A stretch of 64,000 nucleotides of DNA from Chromobotia macracanthus (lineage: Eukaryota; Chordata; Actinopteri; Cypriniformes; Botiidae): NCBI GenBank assembly GCA_036877525.1, contig JAZGTH010000010.1, positions 13,903,501 through 13,967,500 on the forward strand, written 5' to 3'. Under the pieces are notes generated by a model that saw nothing but the letters and a program-made list of their open reading frames with translations, was not told where the DNA came from and made no database searches. This document shows, in pieces, positions 1 to 12,074 of this stretch (position 1 is its first letter; each line of letters opens with the position of its first letter). A program made the translations under genes and the position numbers.

Positions 1-2866
1 ATTATTAAAGAAAAGTGAAAGACTTTTTCCCAAGCGCATACATTTTCGAATTTTTGATTTGTAAAGGGTGCTTGACTTTTCAGACCTCTCAGAAGACAGA
101 CTGTGAGATTGAAAAGCTCAGGAGATGAGGCCTCTTTATTTTTTTAATGAAAGGCTGTAGAATATATTTTCCCACCCCCCTCAGCTTTGGGGCCAGCAAG
201 GCAGGGCCAACTCATATGGTAGCCTGAAGAGAAGAACGCTTTAGTCCCATTACAGAAAGGGGTAGCACATAAACACACACACAGAACCTCTTTTCAACCC
301 CCAACCAGACAGTAGAGACCAAAAAAGGAGGGGAGGGAAGGGGAGGGGTGAGATGGCAGGGCTGTGTTTTGAGTGACAGCTTGTCACCGTGACGTCTTAT
401 TCCATCTTTGTTGTGAAGAAAATGAATGTCACCGTGCAGCGCCTTATGACTCGCTGTCATCTTGCAGGTGCTCACCTTTTATCAATGCTCTAAATAACAT
501 TTCAAGCCCACCGTCTCCAGCCAGACAATCTGGTCAGGGGAAATTAAATCAGATGACTGTGAAATGTCATAATAAAAATGGAATAACAGCATCCACCCCC
601 CTGTTTTTCTGTTCTCTTCTTTTCCCCCTACTTCCCATCTCTACACACACACTGCTGTACTTGTTCACATTTTGATTTGGAGGCGAGTGACAGGGCCAGA
701 GAGGAACTGTGGGACTCCGCTTCAACAGAGGTCACCCTGGCCCTGATGTCCATTACTGTCCATTACACATGACTCGCCTGCACTCGACCGGCTACTATTA
801 AAATGCACAATTTCTGTCTGCTTACAACAACAGCTGTGAAGTCCAGATACAATACTCTCTGGAAAATACTGGGAAATAACCGCTTACAGACTGAGTTCTG
901 TGGGCTCTTCTCTACTAAAAATAGATAATCCTGTTAGGATTTATTTGAGGAAGATGTTTAATTTTGGAAAAGACTAAAAACTGATTAAAAACAAATCAAT
1001 GAACAACAAAAAAAATGCTACAGTAACGCTTTTTAGGTTTTATACATTAACATAGTTAATACTTTAGATGATATAACCTAATGTCAAACAATGATTTTTA
1101 TAGTATTTATTAAAGGCTTTGTACTGCCAAAATAAAAAATTCTGGTAATTTACTCACCCCCATGTCAACCAAGAAGTTTTTGTATTTTTTCTTCAGTTAT
1201 AAAGAAACTAAAGTTCTTGAGGAAAGCATTTTCCTTTATTTGAAGCTGCATTAAAACTTTATTTGGGACCTTACCTTGGATGACATAGGGGTGAGTAAAT
1301 TATCAGAAAATTTTCATTTTGGGAAAATATCCTTGAATTAATTTAATTTTTTTATTTGAATTTTTATATGAATTTTTATGTTGTAATCATTTTAGAAAAG
1401 CAATCAGACACTCAGTGTTGTGTTAAATATTGTGAATATAGTCATAGGTATATGCTGTGTGTGTCTAGCAATGTCCTTTAGCAGTGACTAAATTTACAAC
1501 AGCACAGCTTATATCTACAGTAAGTGCTTATTTATACTATTGTTGTTAGTTTATAATGCATTGAGTAATGTTAACTGTTATAACTGATAAATGTTAAAAA
1601 TGTATTAGTAATTTGTAGAATTTATTGCAGTACTTAAGTTATAGAAATATTAACTAAGATTTAAATGTTATAAACATATTCACAAAGAAAAATCCAGCCA
1701 ACACAATTTTTTTTCCAAAATATTTATAATATACATAAATTAATGGAATCTGTGTAACAAGTATTAGTTATTGAAGGCCATGGATATGGCTGGTGTGTAT
1801 TATCTATTTCACATTGCAAATCATGTGAAGTAAATAAAAAAGTTGCTGCTATGACAACATGCTGAATAAAAGGTGGGCATCCCTTCAAAGGCAGAAGTCT
1901 TCACTCTATGCTGTTAATACACCTTTACGAAGCTGTTAGCAAAACCACCCCTTTCATCCTATATAAAGTCAGCAGAAAGTAATCAGATATGCCTCTTCCA
2001 CTTTAATGATGTAGCTGAGGCTGATGCAATGCTGCATTGAAAGACTTAATTGCATTCCCCCCAACCCCCATCCTCACTGAATATGGACATCTACAAGTAG
2101 TAGCATCTGTAGTTTCATAGCATCTTTATATCTTGGCCACACTCTCCCCCCACCACCCTGCTCTTAAAAATTTGTCTGGAAAATGTCGGCAGCCTCCTAG
2201 TACTTTACATTACATTAATACTTTACATTAATAACTAGTTATAGGTGCTTTGCTTCGCTATATAGTCATTCTCAGAGAGCGGATCATATGATGATAGAAA
2301 GGTGAAAACCATGTGAAGCCCATGCACCCACACTTGTTTCCCTCAAACACATGGTGGACCACCAACTTGCCCAAGCGGACCTGTTTAGGGCGTATTGTGC
2401 GGCACTAACAGTGGCACTTTCAGTTATCTGCCATGCTTGATAAAGTTATTATTAAATTCATTTCTTTGAACAAGTGAAGTGTCAACCAGGAAAGCAGGAA
2501 CAAATTAAAATCATTTTTTAAAACACACTGTCCCGTCCTCCATTTTCCACCAAACCACTCAATCTTCTTAAACACAGACGTGCCTCATCTTTCCCCCATT
2601 CGATTGCTCAATGGTTGTCAAAAGACGCAAATTCTTTTTCCAATTTTGGACCAAGAGCTCCCCCCTGTGGATGCTGGACAACACAATGGTGGTGCAGGTC
2701 ACAGAACAGCTAGCCCATGATTTTTTGTGTGTACCTCTGTGTAGTTCACTCATCTGTCTTTTGGCATTTGGAGTGTTTTTCCACAGGAACTTAGAAGAAG
2801 ATCAAATGCATCTTCCAGCATGACTTCCCACTTTAATTACAGCTGAATCACACCCGGTATAATATA
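1..2866. other. Gene-free stretch, probably 3' flank or intron of mctp1
   Basis: I see no exon here on either strand: the open frames are short and lack family motifs. If the minus-strand mctp1 locus were intact, its third C2 domain and membrane segments would be encoded at or beyond this end, but nothing matching them is visible. Less AT-rich patches near 600-850 and 1880-2170 could be conserved non-coding elements; that is only a guess from composition. The one recognisable repeat is the palindromic MITE at 1127-1324. Confidence 0.5.
1127..1324. mobile_element. Palindromic MITE with ~45-bp terminal inverted repeats
   Basis: The two ends are imperfect inverted copies. The left end reads through tttactcacccccatgtca and the right end is its complement around tgacataggggtgagtaaa. 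The motif 'tttactcaccctcatgtc' is a hallmark of a very common short non-autonomous DNA transposon in cyprinid genomes. No coding capacity. A lone end of the same family occurs near 42990-43025. Confidence 0.7.
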
Positions 2867-3652
2867 CAGTACAGTGCAAAAGTCTTAGACACAGTATTTT
2901 CATACCCAAAAATGGTTTTAATCAAGTTATTTATATCTTTTGTTGTAGTGTCAATAGGAATTATAAGATTACATTTTCAAACATTGTTTTTGCCATTAAT
3001 TGTAATAATCCAGTGAGATTTTTGTATGCACAAGGAGACTGACAACAGCCAGTGCTCCACAGAGAGATCTGATCTCGCAATTATCGAGGCTGTCTGTGAT
3101 AACATTATGAACCAACAGACTAAATCCAGAAGAACTGTGGCAGTGTCTCCAACACACTTGCCTGCCTGCAAAGCTACCTGAAAAGCTATGTGCATGTTTA
3201 CCAAGGACAAAAGAGGTTTTAACCAAAGGGTGTTCACACAGAATATTTATTTAATTTAGTTATTAGAAGTTAATTGACAAATAAAATCTATTTATGACAT
3301 TATTTTTGAAAACATCCTCACTTTACAGCATTTTTAAACAAGTGGCTAAAACTTTCTTCAAGTGTCTTGGAGACTCTGCCACAGTTCTTCTGGATTTAGT
3401 CTGTTGGTTCATAATGTAATCACAGACAGCCTCGATGATTGTGAGATCAGATCTCTTTGTGAAGCACTGGCTGTTGTCAGTCTCCTTGTGCATACAAAAA
3501 TCTCACTGGATTATTACAATTAATGGCAAAAAGAATGTTTGGAAATGTAAACTTATAATTCCTACTAACACTACAACAAAAGACAAATAACTTGCTTAAA
3601 ACTATTTTTGGTGTGAAAATACTAATGTGCCTAAGACATTTGCACAGTACTG
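2867..3652. mobile_element. Tc1/mariner-like foldback element, long TIRs, non-autonomous
   Basis: A 786-bp element that starts CAGTAC and ends GTACTG, flanked on both sides by TA (2865-2866 and 3653-3654), the Tc1/mariner target. The first and last ~285 bp (about 2867-3152 and 3367-3652) are inverted copies of each other, including a block around ccagaagaactgtggcag on the left and its complement on the right. The ~210-bp centre has no transposase frame. A second, left-truncated copy is at 52187-52868. Short open frames over this element are by-products of the repeat. Confidence 0.82.
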
Positions 3653-3654
3653 TA

Positions 3655-4685
3655 CGTCTGCATACAAACATGCACAAGCACCTTTTTGGGTACTATGGGA
3701 AACACATTAGTGCAATAAATTGGCCCTGCGAAAGCTAATGTAATTCGCAGACAATATGTTAAGCTCTATAGGCAGCCAGAATTCAACAGCTTCTTCTGTG
3801 GAAGTACCCCAGAGAGCAGCTGTATCAGAGGCAGATAGAAAAGTGGATCTTTTTGTTTAATCTGTCCTTTGCTATTGGCATGTAAAAAGGTGTCAGGGAG
3901 CTGCAAATAGCAGCAAATGAAGGGTTAACAGGCTAAAGACAAAAAAAGAATCTGAGAGCATTGTGCTCGAGTAGGGTCTGGAGGGCCCCAAGACCATGAT
4001 GGGCCAAAGGCCACCATGCAGGAACACTGGGCTCCTTTCAGCCAAGGCCTTTCAAGAGCGTACCCTGCCTGAAAAGATCCTGTCACATCACCCCTACTAC
4101 TGCTCTCCACAGCTCTCTGTCCCAATCAGCTCCTCGTTCTTTTTCCTGAGAGAGCAGAGAGGCCCAATCCTTCTCTCGACAGGCCTAAACCAGGTCTGTC
4201 GAGGACAGGTCTGACCCCTAGATGTTGAGCAGTTTTCAAAAGGAGGTCATATCACTGAGGTTCTGCCAGGTCTGAGAACTCAATGCGTTTCAGTCCAGTG
4301 TGTATGCATATGAAATACAAATACAGAGAAACAGAACATAGCAAAGCATTAATTTAATACAGTACGGTGCCATATTTAAGTATGGTGCCCCATATTTAGA
4401 TTTATTAGTAAGTTGTGAATACACACTGCAAACTGCGAACACATGAAAGCCATTCACTGCGGTGCCTGGGGAGCAATTGGGGTAAAGTGCCTTGCTGAAC
4501 TGAACAACCGATAACACCTATAATTTTTGGTTAGGCTCTGAGACTGTGTTAAGATTAAAAAATTTAAACACACTGTATCTATTTATCTATGGCAAATTGG
4601 ACAAATGAATGTGCACAATAGAGCATTGCGTATTGTTAGACTGTTTACATTTCCAATAGTGATTACACTGCATATTTTCAAGCAT

Positions 4686-4738
<53 letters not shown>

Positions 4739-4779
4739 AACAAACAAACACACACATAGTTCTAAATACAAAACCTCAC
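3655..4779. other. Gene-free stretch with a CA microsatellite
   Basis: No coding signal recognised. The segment holds single-copy-looking DNA and the dinucleotide repeat at 4687-4732, just downstream (in transcript sense) of the last visible mctp1 exon. The expected continuation of mctp1, the third C2 domain, is not visible. Confidence 0.5.
4687..4732. repeat. (CA)n microsatellite
   Basis: About 23 uninterrupted CA units followed by degenerate CAAA/CACA units. Long uninterrupted dinucleotide runs are usually length-polymorphic. Confidence 0.97.
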
Positions 4780-4966
4780 ATATCGATGGAAAATCTCTTT
4801 CATCTCATAGGGGTCGTCCAGCATGTTAACAGACGGGTCAGCGATGGAGACAGCAGCTGAGGCCGAAAGAGTGACCAACAGCACCAATGTGCCTTTGGCC
4901 TCCTCCAAAGGTAGGTCCAGTCTATGTGTATACTCCTTTGAAAGAAGAGAGATGTCCACCTGGCAC
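4780..4966 (-). CDS. mctp1: mctp1 exon: end of C2B and C2B-C2C linker
   Basis: A 187-bp open exon with a good acceptor (pyrimidine-rich, ending TTTCAG) and donor GTGAGG. It begins CQVDISLLSKEYTHRLDL, continues LVLLVTLSASAAVSIADP, and ends near EIFHRY. This matches the last strands of MCTP1 C2B and the acidic linker before C2C, including the diagnostic VLLVTL(T/S)ASA stretch. No internal stop or frameshift. It starts in phase 1, as the family's exon does. It is the 3'-most mctp1 exon visible in the window. Confidence 0.85.
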
Positions 4967-6628
4967 CTGAAACACACAACAGGAAAAGGAAGAGCAGGAT
5001 AGTAAGAACTGACATTAAAGTAAATTACTTGTAATCACTTCTTGGGTGTAACATGCCTGACTTTTAAAATGTAAAGAAAAATACTTTTTAACTATTAGGT
5101 ATTTTTTCAGTAACTCTAAGTTTTGTTTGCTTAACTGCACATTGTAGCATGCAAGGGGATCTAATCTAAATATATGTAGTGTCCGAGACAGATCAAAGAC
5201 AGATCATATACACAAAAACTAGTTAGATTTAATACATATAACTACAAGACCTCCACTCAACAAACAAACTAGGCTCTAGAGTATTTGTAGAATTACGCCA
5301 AAGTTCAGTTAACACCCAGATGCAGAACAAGGCCTCGGGTAAATATAGTAACCCATGTTAAGCAAAGAGACATCTTTAGGACAAGACTGTTTTAAAACAC
5401 TAGGACCATTTCATTTCATTCCCTTTGTAATAAAATATATACCCTTTTAATTGTATTACATTCCCTTTGAGCAAAGATCTTTACACAACATTTATTTCTT
5501 TTTAATAAACTAAACAAAATTGTAAAACTCCATCATGCATCCAGCATGCATTTTTGTTGTATTGAAAAAGGTTTCCAGCAGTCTCAAAGACTTTGATATT
5601 AGGTGGTTCAGGTGTACTTAAGTAGGGTTTGAGCCAACCTCTGCAGCTCTGCGGACCTCGTTGGAGACCTCTGATCAAGACATGTTACCTTATTTCGATA
5701 TGTGAATGGTTTTTATCTACAACATTATTTAACTTTAATTGTTATCTCAAAGATAGACAAAAGAAACAGCATGAGTCATCCAGGAAATGAAGAGAGTAAA
5801 TCTGAATAAATGCACCCTAATGAAGTTTGCCTCCAGTTAATACACAAATATTCTTTAACTTGTTCCTACTTTGAGAGTCTGTACCTATCTAGAGAAACAT
5901 GACCATCTAGAACATTGTGCACAAAGCTTCAATTAATTCTGAATGGGGTGTATAATGTGAACATCAGTGCTGGTGTGAACTAACAAACTCTGAAACAGAG
6001 GAAAAGAACTTACACAGAATTGCATTTAAGAGAGGGAAATAGGTAATTATAAGAGTATCACTTTGACCAGTGTAGACATGCCACCTCTGTGAACAACTTC
6101 ACGCAGGAGGACTAGTTTAAGTGACAGACAGGAAACTCTGCTACCTTATTTCCAGTTTCCATTAGCCATTAACTCAATTGTCAGTCACATTTAAGGAATA
6201 GGATTTTTAAGAAAGATTGAGGCTCTCTCGAACATATACACAGACACCACAGATAACATCGGTAAAATGACATGAATGAAACAACTTTCCTAGGTTATAG
6301 GCCTACTGTCTTTAGCTGAAACACAGTATACAATAAACCAACTTTAGGTATAAGTGCACTATGGGTTCATATATAGTTCATAGATATTGGTGAAGTACTG
6401 TATGTTTTTAAATTTACATTTATACATTAATTTTTACTTCGTTTGACCTCCCACCTTTAAAGGCACACTAAGTAACTTGTTTATGTTTTGCTAGAGGAAA
6501 GAATAGTGGTGTTGAACTTTATACTGATGCCTGGATGCAGTATTACACAAAAGGAAAAGCTTCAATTACTAAATACCACTGAAGAATTTCCCTGTTTGTA
6601 GGCATATATGTCAGCCACGGGGACCCAC
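4967..6628. other. mctp1 intron; expected C2B exon absent
   Basis: I searched this interval on the minus strand for the exon encoding the second half of C2B (TAWDKDAGKRDDF-type motif) and did not find it. Nothing else is recognised; the sequence is AT-rich. Confidence 0.5.
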
Positions 6629-6695
6629 CCTGTTCATTATAAAGGTAGAAGCCAAACTGCTCTCTCCACTTAGGGTTTAGTGTTTTTGGTATTGT
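6629..6695 (-). CDS. mctp1: mctp1 exon: middle of C2B
   Basis: A 67-bp exon between acceptor TTGCTCAG and donor GTGGGT. It encodes TIPKTLNPKWREQFGFYL followed by YNEQG, matching the MCTP C2B motif MPKTLNPxWREQFxFHLYEERGG. The length and phase (ending after the first base of a Gly codon) fit the family. The next expected exon, with the VIDITAWDKDAGKRDDF Ca2+-loop region, is not found between here and 4966. Confidence 0.83.
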
Positions 6696-9600
6696 CTGAG
6701 CAACACAAAAGATGAACATCCTTTTATAATTTAGCTTGCGCCAAAACATTTTTAAAGCTGCAATCAGTAGCTTTTGCCTCGTGGAAGATAACTTTAAATT
6801 CTAAATAAATGCTGTAAGAACAAGCTACTGTACAAAACCAAATTAGTAACTGTATCTTCTTTCTGTTTATAAACATAAGTCAAACTGACATTTCCCATAA
6901 AATCAGTCCCAACAGTTCAAATTATAAATCATAATTATAAACTTACTGGTGAATTGGTGAATTGGTATAAGGTAAGGACACTTTAAAACACTGATTTGTT
7001 ATGTACTTGCATAACACATAATTAACACATAAATGATTTATGTATTTGCATAACCATAACTTTCTTCTGGTTAAAATGAACAAAAATCAGTTATTGAACA
7101 CACACACACACACACACACACACTTAAGTTAGGCAAAATACACACCAATTCAAAACAAACAAACAATCAACAAAATGGCACTGATTTAAAGACATAGAAA
7201 GGTAAAGGTAAACAACAAGCAATGAACTGTGCACCACGATTAGAAACAGGGAAGACCCATAAGAACATGAAACAAACAATACATGTATAAAACAAAACAC
7301 AGAGACAAACATAGACAACAGCAAACATAGCCTTCAGTCTTTTATTTATCCAATATATCTGGGCCATATTCCAGTCCAAAATCAAGAAGAAAAAAAATCT
7401 TATTATTTATTCATAACAATTAATTATATCCACCAACAACAACCGTACAAGTGAAAAAGTCTAAATTATTTTACTCAAATTTACATCAATTTAATACCAA
7501 AAAAACTATCATAATTTATAAATACAACTGTACTTTGTAAATGCCATTTTTTAATCATTTAGCATAATGAGGAGTGAATGAGTACTCAAAACATGAAATG
7601 CAATAAAGAATTTTGTCTTGCTTAAAAGCATGCTTACATTTATTTATGCAAATGAAGATTTATCGTCTTTTTTTAATTTTTTTTATTATTTGTTACTAAT
7701 CCAATAATCCACATTCTTTATTTCAGCACACCTGAAAAACTATGGGCAACCCTTTTTGGAAATCACTCAGCTTTGATGTTAAAGGCAGACAACTAATTAC
7801 ATTCTCTCCAGATAGTAGAGCTTTGTGCAGACTATAGCACAATCTCTGTAAAAATTCTTTTTATTACAGAAGACAAGTCACATGGGTTTGGAATGACAAA
7901 CAGTAACTGTGGATTAAATAATGTCAGAATTACATTTGGCTGTGCAACAGTGTTAACATGAGCATTTAACGCCGCTTATGAAGTGAGCCAGAAACAACTT
8001 AACTCAATTTGTGTTTTGATATTGACTGAGTGTGTCTGAAATGGCTAAAGTTTAGTCACATTAAAAATGATTGTTCAGACGGTTTAAAATTGTTCAGTAG
8101 ATTTAGTAAAAAAGAAAGTAGAACTTGATGTAACAACAAATAAATTAGGCTTTGGCTAACAGCTATTTAAGTATAATTAACTTTGTTCTTACAAGCACTT
8201 TAAGGTGGAGTTTTTCTTTATTTTCAGATCAGAGCAAATGTCTTAATTTTGGAAATCAATTATAAACCTCATTTGGCTTTTATCTACTGAGCTCAACATT
8301 TACAGTATTTTGGAAATGAAAGAGATAAAGCAAATATAAATAGAAAAACACCCAAGTGTGCACAGTGAGAGGTGTTAAAGTACTTGTTGTAGCACTGTTA
8401 CTGTATTCCCAAGTCCCAGCCTACATGGCCCACTTTGAAGCTTCAAAGACTTGGGTGGGGTGTAATTTTTAAACAGGACACCTGTTCTAGAGCCACTTTC
8501 ATGTTTTGGGGCCTCTTAGAAGGTTGGTCTCCTACATAAGTCCAAAGAGGAGTTGAAAAAGGTGTTGACTCCATTGAAAACTTGTATCTAGAGCTGTTTA
8601 TTGTGTTTATTTAAAGTAGCACAAATGCAACTATGTTTTATGTGAGAAATAAGACCACCAAATACGACTAAAATTTTCACTTGCTAGCCAACAGAAAGTT
8701 TGATTTACAGATGTTGCATGAATGGACCATAACCAAAGACAATACAGCGTTCATATTCCAGACCAGCATGCCACCTCCATACACAACAATCCACTCCCAA
8801 CACATGAAATAAAATGATAAGCAAATGTATATGTTTAACTGAAAAGGTTGTAGAACCAATGTGACATTATTAATGTTTATTAATTAATTAATTATAACAT
8901 TACTAATCATTAATTATTGCCCTGGCAGCTGGTCTCTGATTGAAATAAGACATGGAGTCAAGTAATACTACTTTGAATTTTTTTTTACCCTAACCCTTAT
9001 ACCTTAGGGTGACATTTTATACTGAAAGATAACGGACAAATATTGGTTATTAAAACAATCCAGAGAAGGCATTTACATTACATGCATTACTTGCATATAA
9101 ATTACATGCATTACATGCATATAAATTACATGCACAAATTACATTTAAATGATTGTCAACTTAAAATATTTTTCTCATCATAATATAATTAAAAGGATAG
9201 AAAAGAACAGCAGGATAATTTCTTTATACACAATAACAAGCCAGACAAACCAGACAACACATGTATCTTTAAATATCTAATAACCAGATCATTATTAACT
9301 TTAATAATACCCAGTGTCACACTACTTTAGAAAAAGGTCTGCAGCTCATGCAATGCACTATGATAAAAACTGTTTTTATCAGTCAGTTTCTGCAATACAC
9401 AAAGGAAAGCTTTAAAACCCTTAATTTTAACTTAAAGCTCCCTCTTTTATGATCAATAAGCCGTAAAATCAGGACAAATTAGGGTCCCTCACTTGAAGCA
9501 AGAATCCATGCACTCCATGCACTAGGTGGCATTGTTTTTTTCCCTATATATTGCAGCACATAAAAATAAAGTCAGCAGAAGTCATGATAAGGAAAAACAA

Positions 9601-10545
9601 TATTGAGGGTCACCGTCCCCTCCAGTCTGAGCAGAGAATTGCAGAAGGCAGGGGATCAGTAAAGGTGAAACATGCTGTTGTTACCTTACTAGATTGCTTA
9701 TGAGCTCCGTCTCATAAGCATGGTCTGTAATTAAGACAAAGCATTATAATGCTGCCCCTTTGCCATCTCTAACAGGCTGAGGTTGTTAGAGGTGAATCTA
9801 TTTAGGAAGAAGATCCTGACTGAATATAGTTCAGAAAGGAAAAGGGGTCAAAAAGAGGACAGCCCAGAAAAGCCATGGGGCACCCACTATAAACAAATTA
9901 AAAGACTCAAACAGAAAAAAAAAGGTAATTAATGTTCATACCTTTGTTCTTTTAGTAACACACAGATACAAACACATCCTAACACACACACTTTATTTAC
10001 TTTGTATGCAAATTCTTTGTATGCTTGGATTGCCTGGATGACTACATTTACCAAAATGTGCAGTATGCAATGGCACACTGTGAGGAATGATGTATCATAC
10101 AATACAGTGTATAAACATGCTGGGGGAACAACTGATTATTCAGACTGAGCACCAGTTACATCACAACATGTTGTATTACTGCTATACAGCAAGTAAGTGT
10201 CTAATGCTGTTAGAGAATTAAACTCATTTGTAGTTTTTTTTACTGCAATCATCTGGGTGAAGTAATATGTTTGCTAAGACAGATCATAAGACATCCCTTA
10301 AGACAGTAAGGGAAAATGCCCAATTGTCCAATTAAAATATCCTAATTATTATAATAACAAATTAGCATGATAATTATAATAATAATTATTATTAACTCAG
10401 TTATTATTAAAGTGTAGTATTAACTGTTTTAGGTGCAATGATCCAGCAATGCCACATCTCACACTTCAGTCTCAATCTTAGCCGTAACACATCATTAGAA
10501 AGCAAGAACACATGAAGATATAAGGATCAAAAAGAATTTACTTAC
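6696..10545. other. mctp1 intron; linker and C2B-start exons absent
   Basis: A 3.85-kb AT-rich stretch that should contain the linker between C2A and C2B and the SDPYVKF motif of C2B. Neither is visible. It includes an AC microsatellite (7098-7123) and an AT-rich trinucleotide-like patch near 10360-10410. No transposon core is recognised. Confidence 0.5.
7098..7123. repeat. (AC)13 microsatellite
   Basis: Thirteen uninterrupted AC units inside the presumed mctp1 intron. Confidence 0.96.
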
Positions 10546-10657
10546 TGTTTCTCTGAGGTCACCCTCTTTTGGAATTAGGGTGACTGCCAGCTCCAGTGAA
10601 CCAAGGTCATTTTTGGGATAGTGAGGATCTTTGAGGTCAAGGGTCACATCCAGGGTC
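10546..10657 (-). CDS. mctp1: mctp1 exon: end of C2A
   Basis: A 112-bp exon, acceptor CTGTTTAG, donor GTAAGT. It encodes TLDVTLDLKDPHYPKNDLG and then LAVTLIPKEGDLRET, matching MCTP1 (T)DVTLTLKDPHYPDHDLG...LTPKEG. Its first base completes an Arg codon begun by the 10855-10932 exon in the shifted frame, so the two exons join in phase only if the frame change inside the upstream exon is accepted. Confidence 0.88.
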
Positions 10658-10854
10658 CTAAACAGGCGCAGAAAAATGTATGCATTTAAAAATGAATTTA
10701 AATAACCTAATACCTACTGTCAAGGCTTATGCTCTCTTAATTTAATGGTTTTAAATAGTAACAGTCTTGTATATGTACACTAATGGGCACTAGGTGGCAG
10801 CAGTGTCAAAGTAAATATATTGGCATGTACAGCTTTCACAAAACATCAGAAGAC

Positions 10855-10932
10855 CTTTGGTGCTCCAGAGACTGCAAATAGAGATGCAGAGCCCATTAAG
10901 TCATCTTGCAGCCCAAAGTCATAGTCAAAGAC
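10855..10932 (-). CDS. mctp1: mctp1 exon: C2A Ca2+ loop, with apparent 2-bp deletion
   Basis: The exon follows a TTTTTTGTAG acceptor and starts VFDYDFGLQDDLMGSASL, the conserved C2A aspartate loop (FDYDFGLQDDFMGSA in MCTP1). After ASL the expected continuation is found only in the +1 frame (SLEHQR), ending at donor GTCTTC in the phase the next exon needs. The exon is 78 bp where 80 is expected, so a 2-bp deletion in the TCTCT run explains the change. Read without correction, translation leaves frame before C2B. Confidence 0.75.
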
Positions 10933-11688
10933 CTACAAAAAAGAGGGGTAGTGCTATAACATTTGATGGAAAACAACACCATCAAAAAAGCAGGAATTGT
11001 CTGTTTGACTGTTTAAAATGTTTGACGTGTAGTTTAAAAATTCAAAATATCCTTTCATAGACTACATAAAGTTTAGATCAACAATTTAAAACACATTCAT
11101 CAAAGAATCCACATAGCCTAAACAACATAATTAGATTTGCAGTTGTGTTGTCGTAGGGGGAAGGGCTGCTGTCATTGATATGCACTGTATTCACAGTATT
11201 CCAGTTTTCCAGTGTACTGGACTATTGTATATCATTCCACTTTGATGCACAGTAAATATTTCGATTGATAAGCTAAGTAAAGCATATTGCATAATTAGTA
11301 TTGTCCAATAATATTATAAATTAATGTGATCATTTCCTGTTTAATTTTGAAGGGGTGTATATGACTTTCTGACTCTACATATGCCAATGTCCTTAGAGAT
11401 AAATCAATCAAACAGGTCGTTATATAAGAATATTTGAATTCATAATACAGCAATTAACCCATGATTATGATCATTAATCTAGAATCCTGATACATCTAAT
11501 GAATGAATGCATGAATGCCATAGAAAACTAAATTTGCCATATAAACATACTCTCAATATTTCAACTGCTCAAGTTAAATTTTTAGTAGTAGCAGTGTTGT
11601 ATTTTTACAATGCAGATAGTAAAACAAACTAATCTAGATTGCTTAATCAAAGTTAGATTAAGCAGTCTAACTTTGTTTAATCATTTAC

Positions 11689-11820
11689 CTTCACTTAAAG
11701 TGGCTCTCTCAAACAGACTGACTTTCTCATCCCACACTGGGTTTAGGTTTTTGTGGATTGTCTTGCTACGGAACATCTCTTTTCCTGCAATCTTAAATTT
11801 CACATACGGGTCACTGGTGC
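11689..11820 (-). CDS. mctp1: mctp1 exon: start of C2A
   Basis: A 132-bp exon, acceptor TTTGTTTGCAG, donor GTAAAT. It encodes TSDPYVKFKIAGKEMFRS followed by KTIHKNLNPVWDEKVSLF, the classic first half of MCTP1 C2A. The end (ERATLSEG) departs from the family: the strand normally written LxEPLYIK before the next exon is absent, so the donor here may be a shifted one. No exon for the strand upstream of GTSDPYVKF is recognised at higher coordinates. Confidence 0.83.
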
Positions 11821-12074
11821 CTGCAAACAAAATAATAAAAAAATTAACATGACTGTGTAATATAAAGTTTAACAACATAATATATAATTTCTTTGATCCT
11901 TTAAAATAAATGAGTTAAATGTCAATTGTAACTTTCAGAAAAATCTATTAAAACTAAAATTCACAGCTTTCTAACTGAATACATTAGCATAACCATTAAA
12001 ATTTACACATCAAATTTTGCTGCAAGAAACCTTGACTAACATTATTAGTGAACCTCAGGGGTGAAATAATAATT

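Larger units (their letters stand above)
4780..11820 (-). pseudogene. mctp1: mctp1-like multiple C2-domain transmembrane protein, incomplete relic
   Basis: Five minus-strand exons encode parts of an MCTP protein: C2A (11689-11820 and 10855-10932), the C2A end (10546-10657), part of C2B (6629-6695) and the C2B end with the linker to C2C (4780-4966). MCTPs are ER/vesicle-associated Ca2+-binding proteins with three C2 domains and two C-terminal membrane segments. The motifs match MCTP1 better than MCTP2 as I recall them. Missing from the expected order are the end of the C2A exon, the C2A-C2B linker with the start of C2B, and the short exon with the C2B aspartate loop; C2C and the membrane segments would lie beyond or are lost. 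The 10855-10932 exon also appears to carry a 2-bp deletion. FAM81B follows at 54.6 kb in the orientation seen in human. I read this as a decaying copy; a rapidly changed but live paralogue is the alternative. Confidence 0.68.

Noticed and set aside
2977..3237. Two overlapping minus-strand frames near 3.0-3.2 kb
   Set aside because: They lie in the inverted arm of the Tc1-like foldback; the other arm and the 52-kb copy show they are not conserved as protein.
4583..4771. Poly-Cys/Val open frame
   Set aside because: Translation of the CA microsatellite.
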